Shown: positions 1 through 9,336 of the stretch, one piece after another
How positions within the stretch are numbered: position 1 is the first letter of the stretch
Layout: each line of letters starts with the position of its first letter
NCBI GenBank assembly: GCA_023657425.1
Contig: JAGTJW010000002.1
Span: 1,010,832 to 1,074,831 of the forward strand
Length of the DNA: 64,000 nucleotides
From: Ideonella sp. WA131b
Lineage (GTDB): Bacteria > Pseudomonadota > Gammaproteobacteria > Burkholderiales > Burkholderiaceae_C
Direction of reading: 5' to 3'
Notes under the pieces: model-generated
The model's database searches: none
What the model was told of the DNA's origin: nothing
Seen by the model: the letters and a program-made list of their open reading frames with translations, nothing else
Translations under genes and position numbers: made by a program

Positions 1-141
1 CTGCCGGCCGCCGCTGTCACGCGCGAGCGGCTGCAGCGCCTGTACGCGCAGCACGAGCACGAGTTGCAGGGCGCCGCGCCGCTGCCCGACGACGCCCCCA
101 CCGCCCCGGCGGCAGCCCCGGTAGTGATGCACTGCCGGTGA
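1..141 (+). CDS. phnC: Phosphonate ABC transporter ATP-binding protein, C-terminal end (partial)
   Basis: The frame is open from the window edge to the TGA at 139-141 and gives a 46-residue tail containing VTRERLQRLYAQHEHEL. This resembles the C-terminal end of PhnC-type ATPases, which energise phosphonate uptake at the inner membrane. No Walker motif is in the window, so the assignment rests on the tail and on the two PhnE-type permease genes that follow 34 bp downstream on the same strand. It could be another ATPase of the same transporter class. Confidence 0.6.
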   Translation: MPAAAVTRERLQRLYAQHEHELQGAAPLPDDAPTAPAAAPVVMHCR

Positions 142-175
142 AACCTTTCCGGCCCGGCCGTCGACTGGCGCCCTG

Positions 176-1018
176 ATGTCCACCGCGCTCGCCCCCCACC
201 TGGCCCCCCCCGCGCGCGACCCCGCCTGGCTGGGCCGGGTGTTCTGGATCGGCGCCGCCACCGTGCTGCTGTGGCCAATGCTGGTGGCCACCGAGTTCCG
301 GCCCTGGATCCTGCTGGAGCGGGACAACCTCAAGGTCACGGGGCAGTTCCTCGCCAGCTTCCTGCCCCCGGCTCACGGCGCCGAATTCCTGGCCATGGTG
401 GCGCGCGAGGCCTGGCGCACCGTGGCCATCGCCACCGCGGGCATGACGCTGGCGTTCGTGGTGGCCGTGCCGCTGACTTTGCTGTCCACGCGCGTGCTGT
501 CGGTGTCGGCACTGTCGGGTCGCATGGCGGCGCTGCCTGCGGTGCTGCGCCAGGGCGTGCGCCTGCTGCTCATCGTGCTGCGCAGCGTGCCCGATCTGGT
601 GTGGGCGCTGGTCTTCGTGCGCGTGGTGGGCCTGGGGCCAACGGCCGGCGTGCTGGCGATTGCGCTCACCTACGGCGGCATGCTGGGCAAGGTCTATGGC
701 GAGATCCTCGAGTCCGGCGAGACGCACGCCACGCAGACGCTGCTGCGCAACGGCAGTTCGCGCCTGCAGGCCTTGTTCTACGGCCTGCTGCCGCAGAACG
801 CGGCAGAGCTCACGAGCTACACCGTGTACCGCTGGGAGTGCGCCATCCGCAGCTCGGTGGTGCTGGGCTTCGTGGGTGCGGGCGGCCTGGGCCAGCAGCT
901 CGACAACTCGATGAAGATGTTCAACGGCGGCGAGGTCTTCACGATGCTGGCCGTGTTCGTGGCGCTGGTGGCGCTGGCCGACCGCGTGAGCGCGGGGCTG
1001 CGCCGGGCGCTGGGCTGA
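176..1018 (+). CDS. phnE: Phosphonate ABC transporter permease PhnE (first copy)
   Basis: 280 residues. An N-terminal hydrophobic segment (about 18-40) is followed by a binding-protein-dependent permease domain from about residue 80 to the end, with several membrane segments. The cytoplasmic coupling loop near residues 215-245 contains YRWECAIRSS and GFVGAGGLG, a pattern shared with the next gene. PhnE forms the membrane channel for phosphonates or related phosphorus compounds and docks PhnC. The gene sits between the phnC end and a second phnE with 16 bp to the next start, so the three are probably one operon. The substrate could also be phosphite or another oxyanion, since the binding protein lies outside the window. 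Confidence 0.88.
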   Translation: MSTALAPHLAPPARDPAWLGRVFWIGAATVLLWPMLVATEFRPWILLERDNLKVTGQFLASFLPPAHGAEFLAMVAREAWRTVAIATAGMTLAFVVAVPLTLLSTRVLSVSALSGRMAALPAVLRQGVRLLLIVLRSVPDLVWALVFVRVVGLGPTAGVLAIALTYGGMLGKVYGEILESGETHATQTLLRNGSSRLQALFYGLLPQNAAELTSYTVYRWECAIRSSVVLGFVGAGGLGQQLDNSMKMFNGGEVFTMLAVFVALVALADRVSAGLRRALG

Positions 1019-1034
1019 CATCACGCGCGCCGCC

Positions 1035-1862
1035 ATGAGCCTGCCCCCCGCCGCCAACCCGCCCTACCGGCTGCCGCCGCGCCTGTTCGACGCCCGCTGC
1101 AGGGCCTGCTGGTTCACGGCCGGGCTGCTGGCTCTGATCGTCGCCAGCTTCTGGAGCCTCGACCTGCAATGGGCGCAGTTCTTCAGCCCCGAGGCGGCGC
1201 GGAGCATGGGCCGCTTCCTGGGCGAGTTGTTCCCGCCCGACACCAGCCCCGAGTTCCTGGCCCGGGTGCTGCGGGGCACCTGGGAGACGCTGGCGATGTC
1301 GGCGCTGGGCACGGCGCTGGCCGCCGCCGCGGGCCTGCTGCTGGCCCTGCCCGCCAGCCGCCTGCACGAGGGCGACGCCGCCCGCGGGCGCGGCACGATG
1401 CGCCTCGTGCTCAACGCGCTGCGCTCGGTGCCCGAACTGGTGTGGGCGGCGCTGCTGCTCATCGCCGCCGGCCTGGGGCCGTTCGCCGGCACGCTGGCGC
1501 TGGCCATCCACACCGCAGGCGTGCTGGGACGCCTGTTCGCCGAGGCCATCGAGAACGCCCCGCCCGGCCCGGGCGACGCGCTGCGCGCCCAGGGCGTGGG
1601 CCCCGTGCGCGTGTTCCTGTACGCCACGCTGCCGCAGGTGCTGCCGCAGCTGATGAGCTACACGCTGTACCGGTGGGAGAACAACATCCGCGCCGCCGCC
1701 GTGCTGGGCGTGGTGGGTGCGGGCGGGCTGGGGCAGTTGCTGCAGTTCCACATGGGCCTGTTCCACATGGGCAAGACCGCCACCATCCTGGGCGCGATGA
1801 TCGCGCTGGTGCTGCTGGTGGATGCGTGCAGCTTCACGGCGCGGCGGCTGCTGACGCGCTGA
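1035..1862 (+). CDS. phnE: Phosphonate ABC transporter permease PhnE (second copy)
   Basis: 275 residues, paralogous to the preceding permease. It has an N-terminal membrane segment near residues 27-45, the permease domain from about 75 onward, and the coupling loop with YRWENNIRAAA and GVVGAGGLG. Paired phnE genes forming a heterodimeric channel are common in Proteobacteria. It starts 17 bp after the first phnE stop and ends the operon. The convergent uup gene ends 86 bp further on. Confidence 0.88.
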   Translation: MSLPPAANPPYRLPPRLFDARCRACWFTAGLLALIVASFWSLDLQWAQFFSPEAARSMGRFLGELFPPDTSPEFLARVLRGTWETLAMSALGTALAAAAGLLLALPASRLHEGDAARGRGTMRLVLNALRSVPELVWAALLLIAAGLGPFAGTLALAIHTAGVLGRLFAEAIENAPPGPGDALRAQGVGPVRVFLYATLPQVLPQLMSYTLYRWENNIRAAAVLGVVGAGGLGQLLQFHMGLFHMGKTATILGAMIALVLLVDACSFTARRLLTR

Positions 1863-1947
1863 ACGCATCGAGCTGCCATCCCCACGCTGCCCGCCCTGCC
1901 CCTTGCCACGGCCCGAGCCTCGGGCGCGAGCGGGCACGGGACCCTCG

Positions 1948-3861
1948 TCAGCGCGAGGCCAGGGCTTCCCAGCGCTCCAGGGCCTGCAGCAGCTCGGCCT
2001 CCAGCGCCTCGTGGCGCGCGTGCAGCGCGGGCACGGACTGCGCGTCGCGCGCGTAGGTGGCGGGGTCGGCCAGCTCGGCCTGCAGCGCCTTCTGCTCGGC
2101 CTCCAGCGCCTCGATGCGCGCGGGCAGGCCGTCGAGCTCGCGCTGCTCCTTGTAGCTGAGCTTGGCCCTGGGCGCAGCCGCGGCCGGCGCAGGCGCGACG
2201 GCCGGCCGCGGGGCTGGGGCGGCGGCCGGCGGCGCCACACGGGCGCGCTCGCGCTGGCGCTTCCAGTCCTCGTAGCCGCCCTCGTACTCGCGCCAGAAGC
2301 CGGGCCGGCCGCCGAAGGCCGGGTCGCCCTCCCAGGCGATGGTGCTGGTGACGACGTTGTCGAGGAAGCGCCGGTCGTGGCTGACGAGGAACACCGTGCC
2401 CTCGAAGGCCTGCAGCAGCTCTTCGAGCAGCTCCAGCGTGTCGATGTCGAGGTCGTTGGTGGGCTCGTCGAGCACCAGCACGTTGGCCGGCAGCGCGAAC
2501 AGGCGCGCCAGCAGCAGGCGATTGCGCTCGCCGCCCGACAGCGTGCGCACCGGTGAGTTGGCGCGCTCGGGGGCGAACAGGAAGTCGCTCAGGTAACTCA
2601 TCACGTGCTTGCGCGTCACCTTGGGCGGCTGGCCCTGCTCGATCCACTCGCTGCCGGGGCTGATGGTGTCGGCCAGCGTGGCGTCGAGGTCGAGCCCGGC
2701 GCGCATCTGGTCGAAGTAGGCCACCTGCAGCCGCGTGCCCTGGCGGACCTTGCCGGCCGTGGGCTGCAGCTCGCCCAGGATGAGCTTGAGCAGCGTGGTC
2801 TTGCCGCTGCCGTTGGGGCCGATGAGGCCGACCTTGTCGCCGCGCAGGATGGTGGCGGTGAAGCGGTCCACCAGCGGCGGGCCGTCAGCCCTGCCTTCGA
2901 CGGGAAAGCGCATCGACACCTCGGTCAACTCCGCGACGATCTTGCCCGGCGGCAGCCCAGCCTCCATCTCCAGGCGCACGCGCCCCAGCACGTCGCGCCG
3001 CTCGGCGCGGGCCTTGCGCAGCCCCTCCAGCCGCGCCACGCGGCCCACGCTGCGCGTGCGCCGGGCCTCCACGCCCTTGCGCACCCACACCTCTTCCTGC
3101 GCCAGCAGCTTGTCGGCGCGGGCGTTGGCCAGGGCTTCGTCCTCCAGCTCGCGCGCCTTGGTGGCCTCATAGGCGCTGAAGCGGCCGGGGTAGCTGCGCA
3201 GCACGCCCCGATCGAGCTCGACGATGCGCGTGGCCACGGCGTCGATGAAGGCGCGGTCGTGCGAGACGACGACCAGCGCGCCGCGCCAGGCCACCAGCAG
3301 CTCCTGCAGCCACTCGATGGCGGCCACGTCGAGGTGGTTGGTGGGCTCGTCGAGCAACAGCAGCTCGGGCCGCGCCACCAGCGCACGCGCCAGGGCCACG
3401 CGCTTCTTCGTGCCGCCCGACAGCGCGTCGACACGCGCGTCGCCGTCCAGGCGCAGGCGCTCCAGGCTCTCGGCCACGCGCTGCTCCCAGGTCCAGCCGT
3501 CCAGGGCCTCCAGGCGCGTCTGCACGGCGTCGAGGTCATCTCCGTCCGCATGCAGCTCGAAGCGTTCGCGCAGCGCGCGCGCCTCGGCCACACCCTCGGC
3601 CACGGCGTCGAAGACGCACGCCCCGGGCGCGAACCCGGGCTCCTGCGGCACGAACACGCGCCGCAAGCCCTGCTGCAGCGAAATCAGGCCGTCGTCGGGC
3701 TTGTCGAGCCCGGCCAGGATCTTCAGCAGCGAGGACTTGCCGGTGCCGTTGCGGCCGATGAGTGCCAGCCGCTCGCCGGATTCGATGGACAGGGCCGCGC
3801 CATCCAGCAGCGCGACATGGCCGAACGCGAGGTGCGCGCCGGCAAGGGACAGAAGGGCCAT
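1948..3861 (-). CDS. uup: ABC-F family ATPase, Uup-like
   Basis: 637 residues counted from the methionine at 3861 (MALLSLAGAHL); an upstream in-frame extension to 4125 is shadow sequence of the next gene. There are two ABC cassettes. The first has GRNGTGKSS, signature LSGGTKKRVALARAL and LLLLDEPTNHLD. The second has GPNGSGKTT, LSGGERNRLLLARLF and VLVLDEPTNDLD. A charged linker joins them, and an Ala/Pro-rich stretch leads to a C-terminal coiled coil (about residues 565-637), the arrangement of Uup. ABC-F proteins act in the cytosol on ribosomes or, for Uup, also on branched DNA. No membrane segments are present. Length matches the family (about 635). Confidence 0.9.
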   Translation of the reverse strand: MALLSLAGAHLAFGHVALLDGAALSIESGERLALIGRNGTGKSSLLKILAGLDKPDDGLISLQQGLRRVFVPQEPGFAPGACVFDAVAEGVAEARALRERFELHADGDDLDAVQTRLEALDGWTWEQRVAESLERLRLDGDARVDALSGGTKKRVALARALVARPELLLLDEPTNHLDVAAIEWLQELLVAWRGALVVVSHDRAFIDAVATRIVELDRGVLRSYPGRFSAYEATKARELEDEALANARADKLLAQEEVWVRKGVEARRTRSVGRVARLEGLRKARAERRDVLGRVRLEMEAGLPPGKIVAELTEVSMRFPVEGRADGPPLVDRFTATILRGDKVGLIGPNGSGKTTLLKLILGELQPTAGKVRQGTRLQVAYFDQMRAGLDLDATLADTISPGSEWIEQGQPPKVTRKHVMSYLSDFLFAPERANSPVRTLSGGERNRLLLARLFALPANVLVLDEPTNDLDIDTLELLEELLQAFEGTVFLVSHDRRFLDNVVTSTIAWEGDPAFGGRPGFWREYEGGYEDWKRQRERARVAPPAAAPAPRPAVAPAPAAAAPRAKLSYKEQRELDGLPARIEALEAEQKALQAELADPATYARDAQSVPALHARHEALEAELLQALERWEALASR

Positions 3862-3931
3862 GCGCCGATTGTCGGCGCAAGGACCTGCCCGGGCGCCGAC
3901 GGCGGCACCCGGGGCCTGCGGCAGCGGCGCT

Positions 3932-4912
3932 TCAGGCCAGCGCCCGCGTGGCGGCCGCCTGCCAGGGGCCGTCGGGATCCCGGGCCGCATGCTGCACGCA
4001 GGCGTCGACCAGCTTGATGACGTGATCGTCGTCCTGGGCGATGGCCTCGGCCACCAGCGCCGGCCAGGGGCGCAGGGCCAGCGTTGGCCGCACGACGATG
4101 CCGGCCGCCGCCACCGCCGCGGCAAAGGCGCGCCAGTAGGCGGCGCGCCCGGCCTGCAGCCGCTCGGGCTCGTCGGGGTCGAGATAGCGCTCGAGCTCGA
4201 TCATCGCCAGCGAACTCGTCACCAGGTGCAGCACCGTGAAGTTGCCGCTGGCGGCATAGGCCATGCCCGCCAGGCGCGCCAGGCGCGGCAGCGTGTCGGC
4301 CGACAGCGCCAGGCCGGCGGCAAGCCGGTCGAAGCCCGGTGCGGCCGCCGCGGCGCGCAGGCCGTGGGAGATGAAGCCGCCCGCCGCGCGCACCGGCTTC
4401 AGGCGGCGCAGCAGGGTCTCGGGGTCATCGGTGTGCGGCGGCTGGGTGGGCAGCGCCTGGCCCAGGGGCCGCCAGCCGGCGGCCCAGGTGGCCAGCGCAT
4501 CCACCAGCTCGGCGCGGTGGGTGGCGGCCACGGCGTGCGCGGTGCGGATGAAGCCGTGGAAGGCCGTCCCTCCCACACCCAGCATCAGCCGCGGCAGTGC
4601 CTGCTGCAGCAGATCGCCGGCCGACTCGTGCACGATCCACTGCGCGAACAGGTCGCGGTACTTGGGCCAGGCCTCGCGGTGGCCCAGGTAGTCGGCCCAG
4701 GGCTGGCCCGGTGGCCAGGGCTGCACCGCCTCGGCCGGCGAGAGGCGGCTCTCGTAGGCCTGCGCGTAGGCTTGCAGACGTTCGTCAGGCGCCCCCAGCC
4801 GCGCCAGCGCGTGCAGCGCCATCGGGCGGTGGTTGGCCAGCCCGCCGCCGTAGTCCGGCGCAAAGCCGGCCTCGGCGTCGAGCAGCCGGTGCAGGGTGTC
4901 GGTCATGGTCAT
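3932..4912 (-). CDS. Questin oxidase-like (DUF4243 family) protein
   Basis: 326 residues with the family hallmark near the N-terminus, NHRPMALHALARLGA, then FHGFIRTAHAVAA and GGFISHGLRA, and HLVTSSLAMIELERYL in the C-terminal half. The family is named after fungal questin oxidase, which performs a Baeyer-Villiger-type ring opening; bacterial members have no settled role. Its start overlaps the gshB stop by 4 bp, so the two are probably co-transcribed leftward. The link to glutathione synthesis is positional only. Confidence 0.75.
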   Translation of the reverse strand: MTMTDTLHRLLDAEAGFAPDYGGGLANHRPMALHALARLGAPDERLQAYAQAYESRLSPAEAVQPWPPGQPWADYLGHREAWPKYRDLFAQWIVHESAGDLLQQALPRLMLGVGGTAFHGFIRTAHAVAATHRAELVDALATWAAGWRPLGQALPTQPPHTDDPETLLRRLKPVRAAGGFISHGLRAAAAAPGFDRLAAGLALSADTLPRLARLAGMAYAASGNFTVLHLVTSSLAMIELERYLDPDEPERLQAGRAAYWRAFAAAVAAAGIVVRPTLALRPWPALVAEAIAQDDDHVIKLVDACVQHAARDPDGPWQAAATRALA

Positions 4913-5892
4913 GGCGTGCCTCCCGTGGTCAGCGCGGATTCCAGCGCATCGACGAACATCGCGGCCACGTCGTAGCCGGTCTGCTCGGTGATCTCGGCAA
5001 AGCAGGTCGGACTGGTGACGTTGATCTCGGTGAGACGGTCGCCGATGACATCGAGCCCCACCAGCAGCAGCCCGCGTGCGGCCAGCACCGGGCCCAAGGC
5101 CTCGGCGATGGCGCGGTCGGCCTCGGAGAGCGGCTGCGCCACGCCCTTGCCGCCGGCAGCCAGGTTGCCGCGCACCTCGGTGCCCTGCGGAATGCGCGCC
5201 AGGGCGAACGGCACCGGCCGGCCGCCGATGACGAGCACGCGCTTGTCGCCCTGCGCGATGGCCGGCAGGAACTTCTGCACCATCATCGTCTGCGCGCCGT
5301 CGCGGTTGAGCGTTTCGGTGATGGCACCGAGGTTCAGGCCGTCAGGGCCGACGCGGAAGATGCCCATGCCGCCCATGCCGTCGAGCGGCTTGCAGATGAT
5401 GTCGCGGTGCTCGGCGTGAAAGCGGCGCACGTCGGCGGCGTCGCGCGTCACCAGCGTGGGCGCGATCCACTGCGGGAACTCCAGGATCGCCAGCTTCTCC
5501 GGGTGGTCGCGCAGCGCCGCGGGCTTGTTGAAGACACACGCGCCCTCGCGCTCGGCCTGGCCCAGCAGGTGGGTGGCGTAGAAGTACTCGCTGTCGAAGG
5601 GCGGGTCCTTGCGCATCAGCACGGCATCGACGCCGTTGAGCGGCTGTGGGCGCTCGTGCGGCGGCTGTTGTGCGGCGCCGAACCAGTCGTGCACCCCGGG
5701 GCCGCTGCGGCCAGTGAGGGTGATGTCGCGCACGAAGGCCGTCACGGGCTCGCCAAGCTGCCAGCGCAGGTCTTTCGGCTCGCAGGCCATCAGCGTGTGA
5801 CCGCGGCGCACGGCCTCCCGCATCATCGCGAAGGTCGAGTCCTTGTGGGTCTTGAACGACTCCAGCGGGTCGGCAACGAACAGCAGCTTCAC
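4909..5892 (-). CDS. gshB: Glutathione synthetase
   Basis: 327 residues from a GTG at 5892 (KLLFVADPLESFKTHKDS follows). It joins gamma-glutamylcysteine and glycine with ATP. N-terminal GSH-synthetase fold, then an ATP-grasp domain with DAVLMRKDPPFD, IICKPLDGMGGMGIFRV, KRVLVIGGRPVPFALAR, VGLDVIGDRLTEINVTSPT. Length fits the 315-330 residue family. The GTG start is chosen because the conserved N-terminus begins exactly there. It overlaps the downstream questin-oxidase-like gene by 4 bp. Confidence 0.95.
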   Translation of the reverse strand: MKLLFVADPLESFKTHKDSTFAMMREAVRRGHTLMACEPKDLRWQLGEPVTAFVRDITLTGRSGPGVHDWFGAAQQPPHERPQPLNGVDAVLMRKDPPFDSEYFYATHLLGQAEREGACVFNKPAALRDHPEKLAILEFPQWIAPTLVTRDAADVRRFHAEHRDIICKPLDGMGGMGIFRVGPDGLNLGAITETLNRDGAQTMMVQKFLPAIAQGDKRVLVIGGRPVPFALARIPQGTEVRGNLAAGGKGVAQPLSEADRAIAEALGPVLAARGLLLVGLDVIGDRLTEINVTSPTCFAEITEQTGYDVAAMFVDALESALTTGGTP

Positions 5893-5944
5893 GGGCACAT
5901 CTCCAGTCCAGGGCCGCGACTGTGGCACAGCGCGCGAAGCCCCA

Positions 5945-7180
5945 TCAGCGGCGCAGGGCCGCGCGCACCACGACCCCGGCCACGACGCCCCAGAACGCGC
6001 TGGCGATGCCGAACAGCACCAGCCCGCTGGCGGTGACGACGAAGGTGACGAGCGCGGCCTCGCGCTCGGCTTCGTCCTTCATTGCGGTGGCCAGCGCCGA
6101 GCCGATGGTGGACAACAGCGCCAGCCCGGCCACGGCCAGCACCAGCGCCGGCGGGAAGGCGGCGATCAGCGCCACCACCGCACCACCGAGCAAGCCCACG
6201 ACGATGTAGAAGACGCCGGCCGCGGCGCTGGCCCACCAGCGGCGCGCCGGGTCTTCGGCGGCCTCGCGCCCCATGCAGATGGCCGCGGTGATGGCCGCCA
6301 GGTTGAGCGCGTAGGCACCGAACGGCGCCAGCAAGAGCGTCGCCGCGCCGGTGGTGGCGATGGCGGGCGACACCGGCACGCGGTAGCCGGCGGCACGCTG
6401 CGCAGCCACGCCGGGCAGGTTCTGCGAGGCCATGGTCACCACGAACAGTGGCAAGGCAATGCCCACCAGCGCGGCCAGGCTGAAGGCCGGCATCGTGAAC
6501 ACCGGCTTGGCCAGCGCCCACTCGATGCCGGAGAAGTCGAGCCGGCCCTGGCCTGCCGCCACGGCGATGCCAACGAGCAGCACGCCGGGCACCGCGTAGC
6601 GAGGCCACCAGCGCCGCCCCGCCACGAAGGCGGCGCACATCGCGCCCACCAACAGCGGCTCGCCCGGCAGGGCGGCGAAGGCGTCGAAAGCAAAGCGCGC
6701 CAGCACGCCGGCCAGCAACGCCGCGGCCAGCGACTGCGGGATGCGGTCCATCACGCGCGCGAACCAGCCGGTGGCGCCGGCCAGCGTGATCAGCAGCGCG
6801 CAGACGATGAAGGCGCCCACGGCCTCGGCCATCGGCACGCCCGCCCCGGCGCTGACCAGCAACGCTGCGCCGGGCGTGCTCCAGGCGGTGAGCACCGGCA
6901 TGCGGTACTTCAGGCTCAGGCCCAGGCTGGTGAGGCCCATGCCCAGGCCCAGCGCCCAGATCCACGAGGCCGTCTGCGCCGGCGTGGCGCCCAGAGCCGC
7001 CGCGGCCTGGAAGACGATGACCACCGAGCTGGTGAAGCCCACCAGCACGGCGACGAAGCCGGCCACGAGAGCCGACAACGGCGGCCCTTGCGGGCCTTCC
7101 GGGGCCGACAACGGCGGCCCATTCAGGCCGTCCGGGGCCGACAACGGCGGCCCATTCGGGCCGACAGGGGCCGACGTCAC
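5945..7180 (-). CDS. benE: Benzoate/H+ symporter, BenE family
   Basis: 411 residues from a GTG at 7180 that overlaps the TGA of the aldo/keto reductase gene (GTGA), a coupling arrangement that decides the start. The body is almost wholly hydrophobic, about 11-12 membrane segments, with BenE-like stretches such as GFTSSVVIVFQAA, WSTPGAALL and LPLFVVTMASQNLPG. It should import benzoate or a similar aromatic acid with protons. The first 40 residues are unusual: a proline/glycine-rich tail made of three near-identical 11-residue repeats (see the repeat entry). Last gene of a probable hydrolase-reductase-transporter operon. Confidence 0.9.
   Translation of the reverse strand: MTSAPVGPNGPPLSAPDGLNGPPLSAPEGPQGPPLSALVAGFVAVLVGFTSSVVIVFQAAAALGATPAQTASWIWALGLGMGLTSLGLSLKYRMPVLTAWSTPGAALLVSAGAGVPMAEAVGAFIVCALLITLAGATGWFARVMDRIPQSLAAALLAGVLARFAFDAFAALPGEPLLVGAMCAAFVAGRRWWPRYAVPGVLLVGIAVAAGQGRLDFSGIEWALAKPVFTMPAFSLAALVGIALPLFVVTMASQNLPGVAAQRAAGYRVPVSPAIATTGAATLLLAPFGAYALNLAAITAAICMGREAAEDPARRWWASAAAGVFYIVVGLLGGAVVALIAAFPPALVLAVAGLALLSTIGSALATAMKDEAEREAALVTFVVTASGLVLFGIASAFWGVVAGVVVRAALRR
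7071..7176 (-). repeat. 33-bp in-frame tandem repeat at the 5' end of benE
   Basis: The block beginning GCCGACAACGGC recurs at 7071, 7104 and 7137, with a fourth partial copy at 7170, an exact 33-bp period. In the benE frame it encodes GPNGPPLSAPDGL-type units, so copy-number change would not shift the frame. Confidence 0.9.
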
Positions 7181-8061
7181 GGGACCTCGTGGCCCATGCT
7201 GGCCTGCCAGACGCTGGCCCAGGCCTGGCGCGACACGCTGATGCGCGTCGCCGCCACCGCCTCGGCCAGCGCCTCGATTCGGACACTGCCGGTGATCGGC
7301 ACCGGCCGGCTCGGGTGCCGGCGCACCCAGGCCAGCGCGGCCGTCGCCAGGCTGCAGCCGTGCTCGGCGGCGATGGCGCCGAGCGCCGCCCGCACGCGCC
7401 GCGCCTGTTCGTCGTCGGCCGTGAACAGGCGGCCCCGGGCCAGAGGGCTCCAGATCATGGGCGGCAGACCCAGATCGGCCGCCTGCTCCAGCGTGCCGTC
7501 GGCCAGCGCCTTCATCTGCAGGGGCGAGAACTCGATCTGGTTCGTGGCCAGCGGCACACGCCGATGCAGCGCCGCGAACTGAGCCACCGTGTGGTTGCTG
7601 ACGCCGAAGGCCCGCACCTGGCCCGCCGCGTGCAGCCGCACGAAGGCTTCGGCGATCTCGTCGGGGTGGGCCAGCCCGTCGGGGCGGTGGATCAGCAGCA
7701 GATCGATGCGGTCGGTGCGCAGCGCGCGCAACGAGCGCTGCACGCTGGCCAGAATGTGAGCGGCGCTGCTGTCGTAGTGTTTGACCGCCAGGCCGGGCTG
7801 CGACGCGTGCACCAGACGGATGCCGCACTTGGTGACCAGCGTCATGCGCTCGCGCAGCCCTGGCTCGGCGGCCAGCGCCTCGCCGAACAGCGACTCCACC
7901 GTGTAGCCGCCGTAGATGTCGGCGTGATCAAACGCGGTGATGCCGAGATCGAGAACCTGCTGGATCCAGCGCACCCGCGCGGCCCGGTCCTGGCCCCAGG
8001 TGTGCATCTGCCACAGGCCCGCCACCACCGGTGGCAGCGCGATGCCGTCCGAGGCGTTCAG
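7177..8061 (-). CDS. Aldo/keto reductase (YdhF-like)
   Basis: About 294 residues. NADPH-dependent (beta/alpha)8 oxidoreductase. Visible catalytic set: AFDHADIYGGY (Asp and Tyr), LVTKCGIR (Lys) and LLLIHRPD (His); the late block WSPLARGRLF and the cofactor-binding VPITGSVR also fit. No ATG precedes the conserved region. The start shown is a CTG overlapping the hydrolase stop (CTGA); a GTG at 8028 is the alternative. Its own stop overlaps the benE start. Substrate unknown. Confidence 0.85.
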   Translation of the reverse strand: MNASDGIALPPVVAGLWQMHTWGQDRAARVRWIQQVLDLGITAFDHADIYGGYTVESLFGEALAAEPGLRERMTLVTKCGIRLVHASQPGLAVKHYDSSAAHILASVQRSLRALRTDRIDLLLIHRPDGLAHPDEIAEAFVRLHAAGQVRAFGVSNHTVAQFAALHRRVPLATNQIEFSPLQMKALADGTLEQAADLGLPPMIWSPLARGRLFTADDEQARRVRAALGAIAAEHGCSLATAALAWVRRHPSRPVPITGSVRIEALAEAVAATRISVSRQAWASVWQASMGHEVP

Positions 8062-8930
8062 CGCAACCCCAGCAGGCGCAGCGCCAGCTCGTGCAGCCGG
8101 CCGGCCGGATCGGCCAGCGGGTTGAGCACGCTGAAATGGTTGCTGCCCGGCAAGGTCTCGCACACCGGCACGGCGGTGGGGCCCCAGACGTCGCGGATGA
8201 GCGCGTTCTGGCGCACGAACTCGTCGCTCTCCTCCAGGCCCACGACCGCGAACAGGCGGGTGTTCTTCGGCCGCGGGAAGAACGCCGGCGACAGCCGCGC
8301 CACGGCCGACGGCGTGAGCCGCAGGTCGCGCATCACGCAGGGCGTGTGGCGCAGCGGTTCCAGGTCGTACAGGCCCGAGATCGACAGCGCGCCGGCCAGC
8401 GGCTGCAGCGGCAGGGCCGGATCGAGCTCCTTCCAGCGGCAGGTGAGCAGCATCGTCGCCAGGTGGCCGCCGGCGGAGTGGCCCACCAGCGCGATGCGAG
8501 AGGGATCGCCGCCAAGTTCGGCCGCATGATCCAGCGCCCAGACCACGGCCTGCGCCATCTGCAGCGCGATGTGCTCGATGCCGACGGCCGGGCACAGCGC
8601 GTAGTTGGGCACCAGCACCAGCGCGCCCGCGGCGTTGAAGGCGGGCGCGACAAAGGAGAAATCGTTCTTGTCGAGCGAGCGCCAGTAGCCGCCGTGAATG
8701 AACACCAGCACCGGCGCACCACCGGGCTGCGGCCGCGTCGGCGGGAAGACGTCGAGCGTCTCGTTCAGGCCTTCGCCGTAGCGCAGGTCCAGCCGCGCCG
8801 CGGGCGAGTGGGCTCGCACATGGGCCGAGGCCTCGGCCCAGTTGCGCAGGATGCGCGGGTGCTCGGCAACGCGGGCGCGGTTGTCGTATTGCTGATCAAG
8901 CCAGGCCGGGTCATCGAGGCGGGTTCGCAT
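8058..8930 (-). CDS. Alpha/beta hydrolase (kynurenine formamidase-like esterase fold)
   Basis: 290 residues from ATG 8930, preceded by AAGGAG 11 bp upstream; a TTG at 8957 is less likely. Oxyanion-hole motif HGGYWRS, nucleophile elbow GHSAGGH and a late His in GSNHFSV mark an HGG-type hydrolase, as in arylformamidases and carboxylesterases. It heads the leftward operon with the aldo/keto reductase and benE, so a role in aromatic compound metabolism is possible but only inferred. Confidence 0.82.
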   Translation of the reverse strand: MRTRLDDPAWLDQQYDNRARVAEHPRILRNWAEASAHVRAHSPAARLDLRYGEGLNETLDVFPPTRPQPGGAPVLVFIHGGYWRSLDKNDFSFVAPAFNAAGALVLVPNYALCPAVGIEHIALQMAQAVVWALDHAAELGGDPSRIALVGHSAGGHLATMLLTCRWKELDPALPLQPLAGALSISGLYDLEPLRHTPCVMRDLRLTPSAVARLSPAFFPRPKNTRLFAVVGLEESDEFVRQNALIRDVWGPTAVPVCETLPGSNHFSVLNPLADPAGRLHELALRLLGLR

Positions 8931-9034
8931 CGGGGTCGCGCTCCTTGGGTTGGGCAAGCAAGAGGGGCAGGCTGCGATGGTAGCGACCGCGCACAGCGGT
9001 CACGCCCGCACCGCCAGACTCGGCGGCACGATGC

Positions 9035-9040
9035 TATAGT
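9035..9040 (+). promoter_or_regulatory. Probable -10 box of the tRNA-Ala gene
   Basis: TATAGT lies 14 bp before the first tRNA base. No good -35 hexamer is visible at the usual distance. Confidence 0.4.
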
Positions 9041-9054
9041 GCCGCGCTGCGCGT

Positions 9055-9130
<76 letters not shown>

Positions 9131-9138
9131 TCTACAAG

Positions 9139-9167
9139 GGCTCGGACGATCTCCGGGCCTTTTTTTT
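9139..9167 (+). terminator. Rho-independent terminator after tRNA-Ala
   Basis: GGCTCGGA, 5-nt loop, TCCGGGCC (8-bp stem with one G-T pair) followed by eight T, starting 9 nt after the tRNA. Confidence 0.9.
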
Positions 9168-9336
9168 GCCCGCTTCCCCCGCGTGGCGCGGATTTCCGGG
9201 CGGCTGTGCTGCGGGTGCGGGCGCGCCACGGCGCTCGGAATCGGTCACTTCCCGGGCCAGAGCCTCCATCGCGTCAGATGGCTGACCTCGGCGGGACGGT
9301 CTTGCCAGTTTTTGCCAAGCCATCCAACCTGTCGGC
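9168..9336. other. Intergenic, nothing recognised
   Basis: Between the tRNA terminator and the parD remnant I see no gene or clear signal. Confidence 0.5.
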
